A stretch of DNA of 64,000 nt. It comes from Ptychodera flava. Its lineage: Eukaryota > Hemichordata > Enteropneusta > Ptychoderidae. The notes below the pieces were generated by a model. That model was not told the DNA's origin. It searched no databases and worked only from the letters and a program-made list of their open reading frames with translations. Positions 12,315 to 26,029 of this stretch are shown piece by piece. Location: NCBI RefSeq assembly GCF_041260155.1, contig NC_091928.1, positions 46,602,137 through 46,666,136 on the forward strand, read 5' to 3'. A program made the translations under genes and the position numbers. Position 1 is the first letter of the stretch; every line of letters begins with the position of its first letter.

Positions 12315-12642
12315 ACAAACAACTGAAACACAACATTAAATACAAAATAAACAATCACAGTAACGAACAGAAAACATGGCCGTGGAAATAAATCAGCTAT
12401 TTCCAAAGAAAAGCCGACAACAACATGAATTCAACAACAACCTATCATCGCTCAAACTATGAAACTCCGAAAAATAGTACTAGGCAAAAGCCTTAAAATT
12501 CATTCGGACACCACCAAACCAAACAGAATAAAACCACCTCAGGATTTCAACAAATAAAGTCGTATAATGTGACTACGCTACATCGTGAGACACAAACAAT
12601 CGCAACAACACCAATTCAAAGAAAAGTCAAATTGGACTCCAC

Positions 12643-12676
12643 CATGGATGTAAAAAATAGATTTTTTACATCCATG
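12643..12676. repeat. Perfect 34-bp palindrome (16-bp arms, 2-nt centre)
   Basis: CATGGATGTAAAAAAT, centre AG, then its exact reverse complement. The 8-bp word GACTCCAC lies on both sides, the right copy sharing one base with the arm. Confidence 0.95.
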
Positions 12677-13287
12677 ACTCCACGAACAACAAAAAAACAA
12701 AAACTTGAAAGCTATCTGAAGCTGCTAAACTCGCACTTCTAGAGATACCCTTTCAAACAAGGAAACAAAACATGTCGCGTGCCAAAAGAATCGCGATAAA
12801 CCAGCTTGCAAACATTGGACAAATTTTGGGAAAATAACCCTTCGACAAGGGTCGGTTTTTCGTTATTGTCAACACAAACGATTACGTACTCGAATGCGAA
12901 AGGCAATTACGTAACACTCAGTATTATACACAACAAGCCAGAACAAACAGTAAACAAAGTAAATGAACTATTAATTAAAATGTACGAGAACAAGCACATC
13001 AACCAGGATACTTGTAAGTATCTTGATCCAATAAACATAAATCCGTACCCCGCAGTGGTACTTATTGCCTAAAAATTCACAAACCTCCGCAAAATCTAAA
13101 AGACACACCAGTCAAAACAAAATTTACCGAAGTAAAGAAATATAGAACAAACAAACCGAACCACCAAACGGACTCACAACGTGACCAAAATTAATATACT
13201 TGCCTCGCTAATCGGAAAGCAAGACCACTAAAATGCATTAAAATAAATTTTCACAAACACAAACTAAGGAAAGAATCTACACTGCGA

Positions 13288-13327
13288 CTGATGAGAAACC
13301 ACACTCGGGTTTCGAAACGCAAGCGTC
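13288..13327 (+). ncRNA. Hammerhead-ribozyme-like core
   Basis: Visible in order: CTGATGA core box (13288-13294); stem II GAAACC / GGTTTC (13295-13300 with 13308-13313, 7-nt loop); GAAA core (13314-13317); minimal stem III A-CGC / GCG-T with a 2-nt loop (13317-13326); and C at 13327, the cleavage position. Very short stem III is known for hammerheads carried by Penelope-like and other retroelements. Stem I is not convincingly paired on the flanks, so the copy may be inactive or the match partly fortuitous. Confidence 0.45.
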
Positions 13328-13459
13328 AAAGGGCGACTCTATGAACTTTTGTAACAACATAGGTCCGGCTGCGTCTCGCCATAAGCTTTCCCCACACAAA
13401 CAAACATTATACCGTACACACTAATCCAAACTTCTCTACAAATATCCAAAGCGAAACAA

Positions 13460-14590
13460 ACATTTCATTAACACAAACAATCGGATAAGAATGTAGGAAC
13501 ACATTTTCGAAACGAATCAAACACAAACTCGACACAAAAACATTTAGGATAGTTAGGTGGGGAGCCTGTTTCACATTTTTTACATCTCGCTATACTGTCT
13601 ATGATTCTAAAAATAAAGTCATCTGCCACTTTTTCTGTATACGCGGTTTGGCAAAACTCATCTCTTCAATCGAAAGTCGGGCGATTTCATGGTTCTTTGG
13701 GGCACTTAAGTGTACGTCGAGCTTAAGGAATGTAGTTACATTCGCGATGTTTTATTCGAAAATTATTTATTCCTTCAAGGGCAAATGCACATAATTTATG
13801 CTGTTGGAAATACTGGCCGCTCATAAACAAGACTATAAACTCAATATATGTGCATTTTTACTTATATTGTCAAAGTACCACCGATACCCACAAAAACCAA
13901 ATGGTTCAGTCCAGGTATTTGCAACTCTGCCATCCGACTGGTCTACAGGAAATCAACCATAGGTGTCTTTTGGCACGCGTATACGCCAGTCACCTAGGCG
14001 ACGGTAATCTGCACCACTTATCACCATCGGGAAGGTACTCCTCCCCATATACCACTGGTGATCCCACCCTCAAGCATTGTTATTGTAATTTCCTGCATAA
14101 AATTAACAGCGAGGTCAACCGGTCAAACTCTCTCGGCATTTTCTCTCATGCATACCACACTGGAAACAAGAATACCAGTGACATTACTCCTTTATCTGGT
14201 GATTGGTTTAATAAGTTTAAACAGTGTAAGAGTTAAACAGTATATTAAACCACTATCATAACAATTGAAATGCATATGTGTAGGCAGAGAAATCAGGGGT
14301 TTCCCTTTTATTAAAAGTACTGAAAAATCTGTAGCATAGAATTATCCAGATTTTTTCTACAAGATTAGTAACTTTTACCCATGCTGGTCAAATGTGACTG
14401 ACACCTAGTCATTGAAAGTATTCTTAGGTAAGGCTGACATCCATATCTAGACTTGTTCTTGTCACAAGCAGAAGCAAATAAAAAATTGCAGACATCCCTT
14501 GCTGGTATCCATCTATATTGCCCTGTGTTGTAAATCCCCACCTCAATTTTTGAACGTTGAAGATTCGATCAATTTGTAATATTCTTTTTT
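13460..14590. other. Non-coding stretch, nothing recognised
   Basis: Unique AT-rich sequence. A 128-codon plus-strand frame at 13850-14236 has no recognisable domain and unremarkable composition; I treat it as chance. Confidence 0.5.
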
Positions 14591-14598
14591 TTGAAACT

Positions 14599-14697
14599 GG
14601 GGGAGGGTCACAAATTTTTCAGCCTTGCTTTGGGGGAGGGTCATAAATTTTTCAGCCTTGCTTTGGGGGAGGGTCATAAATTTTTGGTCACTCTCTT
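14599..14697 (+). repeat. Short tandem repeat, three ~33-bp copies
   Basis: GGGGGAGGGTCA followed by an aaatttttcagccttgcttt-type half is repeated at 14599, 14632 and 14665; the third copy diverges at its end. Confidence 0.9.
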
Positions 14698-14699
14698 AC

Positions 14700-15920
14700 G
14701 AAATCCCCCCGGCCCTCCCCCCCTGCTAATTTACGTCCAGTCCCTTAAATAAAGTCGTTTCAGCGGTTTATGACGCATTGATGATACTTTCTGTTTGAAA
14801 CTCTTTTGAGTGAATTTGGTCGCAGTGAAATCAGAACTACGCTGTCTTCGCATATGGACTTGCGGTGCATTTACGCATGCTTGGAGTGAACGCCATCGGC
14901 AGTAAGTTTCTCCCGGAATGACCGGCACCCAATCCAGCGACAACTCTGCTACGTCGCGGTCACAAAGACTCGCGATTTCTTCACTTCTTAGCATTCACTA
15001 AATCATTCTTTAGTCACAGACTTGGACAAAGTCTAAGGACAGTGGGACCGGTGACGATCGCTCACCGCAAGAAATCTGGGCACACGTAAAATTTAAAACG
15101 CGGTTTCTTGCGTCATTTTCTGGTCGCATTGCAGGGTGGAAAAATCACAACGCTTGTGAAAGGGTGAAATATAAGGATCGACGTTCTGATTTCTCACTGC
15201 ACCATTGCTCTCAGTTTAAGTAGTGCTAAACTTGATCGTCATAACTTATGCTGACATGCTGTATGCCTCGCGGCGCGTAACGCGGGCTCACAAATTAATT
15301 TGCTAGGCAAAGGAAGTTCATTTTTTAAAAAGTGAACAAAATGATTTCAAGTTTATATAGAAAACGTTGTCAGCTGAATGATATAGGGGGTACCAATCTA
15401 ACGTAACTGAAGAACAAACCTGTGACTTTTCAAGTGTCACTACTGTGATAGCTGAGAGGTAATGTAAACTTATGAATATTAATAGACCTGGTCTATATTA
15501 ATAGACCGGTTGTCTCTCTATGCTGCGATGGCGACATCTGGCCACGTATAGATCTGTGTGGGGAAAAGCTGCCATAATCTTGGAAAAATCTCTTTTCTAC
15601 TGATATTGTATTGTATATTGGCACCGGTAATGATTAGTGTTGTCATTTGAAATTGGATATCAATACTTACTCAAGCAATATGGGGGGTCTTCAATTTTGA
15701 AAGGGGGTCATCAATTCTGAGGGGTGACTTATTTTGACTAATCCACAAGGTTTTTACCGGCCCATCCCCGGCCATAATAAGTGAATGCTTCCTAAATTTA
15801 ATCGGACGACTCCGAACTTTTTCTCAGTCTGATAGAATGAATTGTGATTCGAATGATGAGGGCGCCATTAGAACCCAGAAAGCTTCGCAATTCCATAAAC
15901 GGGCTGAGCTGGAAACTCGT
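14700..15920. other. Non-coding stretch
   Basis: Contains an 87-codon minus-strand frame (14731-14994) with no recognisable domain, a GC-richer patch near 15240-15290, and a small inverted pair around 15485-15515 (aatagacctggtctatatt). No gene is supported. Confidence 0.4.
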
Positions 15921-15925
15921 GAACC

Positions 15926-16704
15926 TCAGAAGATCGGCAATGTCGTGCGCCCTCCATTGGTCATGTGTTGCTCACCATAACTGATGTATGAAAGGTGGAC
16001 AATTTCAGCATGAGGCATCTGCTGTGATTCCTGTGATTCGGAATCATCGTATCCATGTGCATCTCGACTCTGTTGAAATGACATGTTCGAGTGTTCAGTT
16101 GCCTCGTGCGAAATTACAGCATTTTTGTACACCAATCTAACTAAGCGTCGACACATACCTTGTTGCACTTACATTTGGGCTATTAGAGCCCATGGAATTT
16201 TAATGATGAATGTCAATTTATGATTTGACTGTGCACAGATGATGTCGATATTGTGTACACTTCTGGTATAAATAAGGTTACTCATTTCAAGATTACCAAA
16301 AAAATGCGAAAAGACTATTTAACGTCTCTCGTTTTCATTCGGCTTAAAGATTTACTTCCAGAGGGAGGCACGATAGGAGATGTCTTCAACAGATGAACGT
16401 AGCTGCGAATAAACAATGACGCTGCTGTCCCTTCCCCAAGCTTGGATGCTGTATTCTCCATTTTCTCTGACCAATATAAATGGCGGGAAATTTAAAAATG
16501 TAGTGGAAACTGTCAAAGCTACTAAATTTACCAATACTGTCATAAATTGTATGATAGTAATCCAATAAAATGCCACTTCGTGGGCAATAAAAGATATGTG
16601 AGAAATTGCAACTTCAGATAATTTTGTGTCAACATAAATGTGGAGTTGAAGCTCAGGGGCCTGCGCTATATCTGATTTTAATTTTAGTAAATCTGGCGTT
16701 GCGA
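15926..16704 (-). CDS. Possible spliced transmembrane transcript, product unknown
   Basis: The open frame ending at 16352 begins without an ATG but behind a good splice acceptor (tttatttgcag, exon from 16704, phase 1). It encodes about 117 residues with a long hydrophobic stretch (WITIIQFMTVLVNLVALTVS). Its end has a GTAAAT donor-like word just before the stop. A second minus-strand frame, about 16134-15926, encodes a hydrophilic, Ser/Gln/His-rich tail (residues RDAHGYDDSESQESQQ) that could be a cytoplasmic tail. The phase-1 acceptor would be compatible with exon 2 of receptor A upstream, so this could be an alternative 3' end of that gene, a separate partial gene, or chance. No family is recognised. 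Confidence 0.25.
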
Positions 16705-16729
16705 CTGCAAATAAATAAGTATACAAGCA

Positions 16730-17430
16730 AACAATAATTTATATTACAAGTAACATTTATTTATCATTTTTTCGAGATATTTGTGACCCTTTTGAAACTT
16801 CAAAAATTCAATCTCTATAAGTTACCTTTCACATGAAAATTAATTAACTCCTTTTATAAAATATATATAGTTCAGTTTAAAATGGGTCACATTACAAATG
16901 CGGGCTTACGAAAGGTTCACTTGGTCGTCATAACATACAAAGAGAGCAAAATATAAAAATTGATAAGCTGTTTTGAAGTTGATAATATGAAAAATTGACA
17001 CATAAATAATTTAATGAAAACTTTAACTTACATGATATACTACTATGGTCATAACATGCAAAGTGGGCATGTATAAAATATGACCGACAATGTGCAGCGT
17101 CTCGGAAGCTCGTACCTTATTGGTTGGCTAAATATCATTGACAGCCAATAAGCCATGGAGTAACCTTGGATGCAGACTCCGTAAGCTGATATGAATAATT
17201 GGAATCTACCAATCAGCTATAGCCTTCCGAGCACATTATCAAAATATGAAGGTGACGTATCCATTTGAGCCTGTGTATAGACAAACTAACACAGTTAATA
17301 AATGAATAAACGTATTTTGGTAATCTGTACCTTAATCATTAGTCTTCGTGCGTGTTTTGAAAGTTTCTTGTTTGCCAAGGAACAAACATTTCCAGTGTCG
17401 CTCTTTGCAAGTTTGCATATTCTAAAACAT
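16730..17430. other. Non-coding stretch with a dispersed repeat
   Basis: AT-rich. The sequence near 17087-17160 (aatgtgcagcgtctcg, then a ggctaaatatcattg-type word) has a diverged copy at 28862-28955, upstream of receptor B. Poly(A)-signal words for the gene to the right lie near 17437-17442 on the minus strand. Confidence 0.5.
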
Positions 17431-17577
17431 TGTGTTTATTCACAGTTCGCCAGATGACGGGACTTTGTGGAGCAGACACGTTCTATCCCATAATGCAACA
17501 CGCGGTGCCTTAAACGAACAGTTTGATGATATGATGGGGATACGAAAACGACAGAAAACAAGCTGATGTCGCCATGC

Positions 17578-19471
17578 TTATTTTGATTCATTTTCTTCAA
17601 GACAGTCTGACTTGCCCTTCTCGGCATCATCACTAGGACCGACGTCTTGTCCACTTCGTCGACACAGGCAGACAATTACAACAACCACCACAGCAATTAT
17701 TACCGAGCACGCAACTGCAACCGTTGTAACAGGGAGCGTGTGATTGGTCGTGGTAGCAGTGTAGATTTTACTTAGATATAAGTTGTTGGCTGAAAATTCA
17801 AAAGAAATCATAGGCTGTAAACTGAGCTTACAGTGGGTTTCAAGTCGAGTTATAAAGCAGAAGCTTTTAAAATATGCGCTTTCAACTACTGCTTCTATTT
17901 CTGAACACAGAGTGTAGGAATTTGTTCTATTCAACAAACAGCATCTTTCAAAAGAAACTATATCAGTGATATGCAGATTAGTGAGTGGATCTAATGTTGT
18001 CTGGTTTCGCACCGTTGACGAAGTCATCCAATACGAGTACACTGTGAAACAAAGAAGGCTTCCTGTAAAAAGATAAGGAGATCAGAAACTGTTTCGTTTA
18101 TTTACCTGTTGTAGCGTTCGAGGGCGCCCATCCGTTTGTCCTGGTCTGTTTATCTCTCGACGGGTCTTCCGTCGTCGCCAAACTGTGTACACCATGTACA
18201 GGATTGGGCATAAATATAGTCTCGTATGTTTCGGCTTGCTTTGCTGTGGATTAAGACGTGAATGTGATATCAGTGCACCGATATCAATTGCCAATAGTTT
18301 AAAATTGCTGTTTCATTGATCAAAATTTCAAACAGATTAGAAATTAGATATTAGGGACATAGGTGTACTGCTTGGCGGGATTCCTGAGTTTGTTTTGGTT
18401 AGCTAAAATCCAAGTGTGGACGGTTGATTTCTTGCAACCTACCAGGTCGATGTGGGTTTCGACTTAAAATCTTTTTTATAGACAGAACGAGGGAATTCCA
18501 CGCAGCCGTACGTACGGAGGATGGAAAATGATCAACGCTTTTCGTTTGTGGGTTTCAGTGAATCAAAGTTACATTGACCTGCGGCGCACAAAAATGTATA
18601 TACATGCGAAGTAAGCTGTTACAAAACGCACATGCGCACTTAGGTATTATTATCGTTATCAATGAAGTGACACTTACAAATTATACTTTGTATGAAGTGG
18701 CCGGTTTCTGAGAGAGCTCCAAAGATTTAGAATTTCGCATTGTTGATGGCCAATAATACCAGTCATTGGCCCACACCTGGGCGCTGATTGGTTACTACCC
18801 TGTCACTTGTCGTGCTTATAAGAATTAAATAGCTGCATTGACAAGCATTGATTACCTTCAGCGAATTCGACGCCATAGATGAATGACTTGGGCTGGCAGG
18901 ACTTGGTCGCTCTATCGTAGATACGCGTAGGATCAGTGCAATGCTGTCCACATTTAGTGTTCTGTGCTCCGATACACTGAGATATCACTTGAAGACCGTC
19001 CTGGCAGATACTACATGGTCTGCAGTAGTAGTATCTGTAACGAAATGAACATTAGTCAATAGTGTATGCACCATTACGCATGCTCAACAGGGACACAGAC
19101 ACAACTATGGTATAATGGCAAAGGAGCGGGCGTAAGAATGAAGTCAGTAAGCATATATCAGTACGTTGGGTAGCTATGCTCACAGGGACTTGCTGACAAG
19201 TGTTTATTAGCGACATCTATCCAAAATTTCACAGGGCGAACAAGTCACATCATAAAGATGCTCGTACACATACATAAAAAACTACAACCGTGAACCACAT
19301 AATGGTATTATCACCGTTGCCATTTTTATCTCCCTCGCGATGATGTTGATGCTGCTGCTGATGATGATAAGGATGGTGGTGGTGGTGATGATTAATGAAG
19401 ATGAAGATGATAATGACGATAGCTATAATAATTATGATAGTGATATAAAAATGATACAAATGGAGAAGACA

Positions 19472-19522
<51 letters not shown>

Positions 19523-20736
19523 GCGATGGTGGTTATGTGGTAGCGGTGATAATGTTGATTGCTCAAATTGTTTTCTCAGAACATGAAAAGTCGTCAGGAC
19601 TTTTAACCAGTATAGTGTAATACTAGTTCGGATGCACAGGTGAAGAAGGCCACCATATACTGTAAGTTTTGGCAAAGTGCCAGCAAGGTAAAAATGTTAA
19701 TGACGTTTTGAAAAGTCTCATGACTCGCTTAGGACGCACAATTTGAATTCCGATACGATTAAAAAGAACCATCTTTAAGGAGTTCGTTTGCATTATTCCA
19801 AATTGAGGCTGCCAAAATTGAGGCTATTTTAGTTGTCAATCATTACCTTATCAGGTCATTGATATCCGAGGGAACGCCCACATCAATGCTAATGAAAGCC
19901 ATCTACAAGTTTCACACGATTTGCGCGCGAATATTAGCATACCTAAACTTTGCTAATTAGAATAAGTATCATGGCTATTGCAGCCTGATTGGTCAATATC
20001 CATCATGACTACTCGATGATGGTAATTGAGCACCCACCTTAAGCATGCTTTTCACGTGCAAATGGTGTTGCCTAGATCACGTGACTTTAATGTTTATAAA
20101 CAAACGCCATGTGACTGATCATGAATTCTGTTGCCGGTAACCCACGTTATCTGTGGCGTAGTAAAATAACTAAGCATGTATTGTCCATAATTTTGATTTA
20201 GTTTCACAGATTTGCAAAAAAAAAACTACGAAGCCGAAGAATTCAGAATAACGTCAGCTACGTCAAAACCATCCATTTGCGGCTGTGGTCAGGTTAAATT
20301 TCAAATTCAAGCGAGGTACTTAATCTTGTAGTCGACCGAAAATATTACGTAGATCATTAAAACTTTGATTCCCATCACAAAGTCGCGTTTTTTTCAGAAA
20401 TCACAGTTAAATGCCATTAAAAAGGATACAGGGCATTTGTATAGCAACAACAAAAAAGTTGACAATGAACTTGATCGTCTTTACTGACCTCGTTTTTCCT
20501 TTCCTGCCTTGAATGGTGTGAAATAATCCCGCCTTCCCCAAGTCTTCCTCTCGGATATGCCTTTCCTTCACGATAACAGCGAACTCCTCTCGGCACTTGC
20601 AGTGTCCGTATCTCTTGGCGTAAGCGCCATTACATCTGTCCTTATCACACAGAGCGAAATCGATGAGTACCAACACAAGACAAAACACAAACACTGTCCG
20701 ACAAAAATATGTTGAAATGCTGGAGTCTCTTCCCAT
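17578..20736 (-). CDS. TNFR-like receptor A (3 exons, 212 aa)
   Basis: Exons 20736-20489, 19034-18856 and 17789-17578 have GT-AG borders (donors AG|GTCAGT and G|GTAATC; acceptors ttacag and tttcag) and intron phases 2 and 1. Residues 12-30 are a hydrophobic signal peptide, followed by a small module C-x10-C-x-C (residues 35-48). Exon 2 is one TNFR cysteine-rich domain, C87-x2-C-x2-C-x9-C-x7-C-x3-C-x13-C129. Exon 3 gives a membrane helix at about 163-185 (VAVACSVIIAVVVVVIVCLC) and a 27-residue acidic tail ending NESK. No death domain or clear TRAF motif is seen. Known family role: binding of TNF-type ligands at the cell surface; the ligand here is unknown. It lacks the extra stalk exon found in B, C and D. 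A minus-strand AATAAA lies near 17440. Confidence 0.85.
19376..19535 (+). repeat. GAT/ATG microsatellite in intron 1 of receptor A
   Basis: About 17 uninterrupted ATG/GAT triplets (19473-19522) flanked by imperfect GGT/GAT runs. The Met-rich and His-rich frames across it are artefacts. Confidence 0.95.
20055..20114 (+). promoter_or_regulatory. Intron-1 E-box/forkhead module, receptor A
   Basis: CACGTG words at 20054 and 20079, then TGTTTATAAACAAACG (20091-20106), a palindrome-like forkhead word, followed by CCATGTGA. The same order occurs in intron 1 of receptors B and C, so it predates their duplication. The regulatory role is inferred. Confidence 0.5.
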
Positions 20737-21437
20737 CGCCGTATTTTAGTGAATACAAACTTCCACCACAGTCCCTCTACCTGGCAAATATCACTCCAAC
20801 TTTCTTTCGAAGACCACAACTTGTTCGTGTGTCAACCTTCAACGAGATGCAGTGTATCCTGTAGCGTTTCAACCGGACCCTATCATATGTGCGTCCACAA
20901 GGCGCTAATATTTGTCTCCAGTGTACACGCACAATCGTAGGTAATCTACTTTGATTCAACCGCAAACTAATAAAGACGAGTCGACACCAACTAAGAATCT
21001 GGCACAGGCTCAAGAACTCAGTGTTTAATAGTTTACGGCGGGCTTCATTTGACGAAGTGACCGGATAGGACCAGTTATATTCGCCAGTCACGAGTGTCGT
21101 CTCGCAGCCAGAGGTGAGTGACCCTACGCACGGTCCTTCCAAAATGATACAGAATATTTACAGGACTGTATGACAACAACAGGTTCAACTCAGAATTGAC
21201 CTTAAACTAACGAACTACTAATCCCTACAGCGTCTCCGAATTCTAAACTATTAATCAGCCTACCGCGCCACCCTATGTGTGTGTTTTGTTGAAACGAGGA
21301 AAGTTTTTTAAATGTAAATCACGGCCCACATCTAGTGAGGAACATTCTACAAGTGGCCATTTAAATCGTCGCGTCACATAACAATAAGTCTATTCATTTA
21401 CACTGTTCACAGGCTACGTCACAACGTCTCTGCGGTC

Positions 21438-21480
21438 GGGAGATCCCCTGCTCTATAAAAATAGCCGTGTCATGCGCATA
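21438..21480 (+). promoter_or_regulatory. NF-kB-like site and TATA word upstream of receptor A
   Basis: GGGAGATCCC (21438-21447) fits the kB consensus GGGRNNYYCC. Six bases later comes TATAAAA (21453-21459), and then CATGCGCATA. A block of the same design lies upstream of receptor D at 43160-43205. It is about 0.7 kb upstream of the start codon of A; the TATA word reads on the plus strand, so it could also start a divergent transcript. Confidence 0.5.
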
Positions 21481-21489
21481 AAGTACGGC

Positions 21490-21914
21490 TGACTTGCAGC
21501 GTGTTTGCAAGGTCTTATCTGATTGGTTGATTGTCACTATTCACAGCAACGTAGGGAATTTATTTGTATCGTATAATTATAACTGTAAGATTTTGCCAAC
21601 CAACTGATAAGAGCTTCCAAATCGCTGCAAGTCCAAAGCAACTCAAAACTGAACTCAGCGAGTAATATGTATTGATTCCACACATATTAATTTATAATCT
21701 GTTTATTTACCAAAAAGGGCCAACTCTTAGATTTGTTCAAATGGATCGATAATTAGCTAAATGATAAATAAATGAATAAATAAATAAATTTCAGTCGTAC
21801 ATTTCATTTCTTATCGTCTGATCCATAACAACATTGCTTCATATCCAATGAATACTTTCGTGCCGCCGCCATTTTGATATAATTGAAACCTCACAAGAGA
21901 AAAGAACTCAAAGT

Positions 21915-21982
<68 letters not shown>

Positions 21983-23200
21983 AAATTACTTCAAGTACAA
22001 CTTACTTTGTGTGAAACAACTCCATAAATGTTGTTGCTTTGAACGCATAAATGAAGCCCATGTGCATGATTTGTCTTTGTATATGCCAATTCAGAATTCA
22101 ACTAAGCCAGTGTCATGCCTTGATACTCTAGACAAGAAAACGTTTAGCGTATCAATTGCAAGTGATAACGAGATATATGAAAGCGGGAAACTGATAAAAC
22201 ACTGAACAGTATTAAAACGACACATACCGTGTAAAAGCTTTTTATCCGTCAGGAAGTACCGCTTCATAATCGCCTATGTGTGGGGTAAAAGGTCAGAAAA
22301 GATAAATTATCCGGAAATTTGGTATTTTCTGTACAATATTTTGCTCTACGTTACAAAGACGAATATCTTACCCAGTGTTGTACCCATAGCTCACTTTGTG
22401 ACGGAGTCAATCTTTCGAAAATAAAAAGCAAGGGTGTTGTCTATTTTCTTTTCTTTGCAAATTTATCAAACCCCCATATCTACAAGTGCCTTTAAAAGGT
22501 ATAAAACACAAAGTTCTCCTCGACCAGGTAAAGAAGGAACACAGGGATTGTATTATCAGACGTTGTAAAACGAAAGAATCGGCAAATTTCTCGCAGTCTG
22601 TGTTTTTAATCCATCCATTCTATTCTGAAATAAGGTATTTAGATACAGTTTCAAACACATCTTTCAATGCCTTCGTGAAATTTTAAGAAAATACAGAGTA
22701 GCACACTGCCAGTTTACGTAAAACGCAGTGAGCCGACATATCATATACATGTAAAACTTACTTTTTTTCGAAAAAAAGTGTATAAAACACTTCTGCATAT
22801 TTCATGTAGTCTTTCAACCCTCTAAACTTCTTCTAATAGACTTAAATAACATTTGAATAAATACATGTATCAATAAATACAATCTATAAAGATAACTTAA
22901 TTCCATTTGACATTAAATGAATACTCATCTTCTTTGCGCTTCTTAACGTTTGAGTCAAATGTAATAAATATAAATTAATGTATATTGATACAGACATTGC
23001 AATCTGAATAACGCGTTATATGGCAAGTAAACAGTAAGGGCCCTGTACTTTTGGGACAAATTTTTGACCTTGGAAATAATAATCATTTAGTTACCGAACG
23101 TGCCAAAAAATTATTTAAACCGGTCCTTCTTGAGTAAAATTTAATACTAGTCGTGGAACATAATGCCTCAGACGTTGAAGTTCGGGGCAAAACGTGAATA
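21490..23200. other. Intergenic stretch between receptors A and B
   Basis: AT-rich, with a ~62-bp TA run (21917-21979) and a short AAAT run near 21765-21790. Frames at 22011-22205 and 22486-22686 have no recognisable domain. No gene is supported. Confidence 0.6.
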
Positions 23201-23210
23201 AAAATATTTT

Positions 23211-26029
<2,819 letters not shown>

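Larger units (their letters stand above)
12320..13450 (+). mobile_element. Decayed Penelope-like retroelement fragment
   Basis: An A/C-rich strand with short plus-strand frames. The stretch at 12806-13072 encodes a helix-rich segment (VNELLIKMYENKHINQDTC) followed by a YLDP motif. This resembles the region just before the reverse-transcriptase core of Penelope-like elements, where a LLPKIHK-type motif normally follows; matching codons lie nearby in more than one frame. The copy is clearly broken and old, with several interruptions, and lacks most of the reverse transcriptase and any visible GIY-YIG nuclease. A hammerhead-like core at 13288-13327 fits this family. The assignment rests on motif likeness only. 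Confidence 0.5.

Noticed and set aside
14731-14994. 87-codon minus-strand frame
   Set aside because: No recognised family, no splice or promoter support, ordinary length for chance.
17578-18042. Whole 154-codon frame as the last exon of receptor A
   Set aside because: A good phase-1 acceptor at 17790 matches exon 2 and the paralogues. The upstream part has no similarity to them and is taken as intron.
19250-19675. His-rich 141-residue protein
   Set aside because: Driven by the GAT microsatellite inside intron 1 of receptor A.
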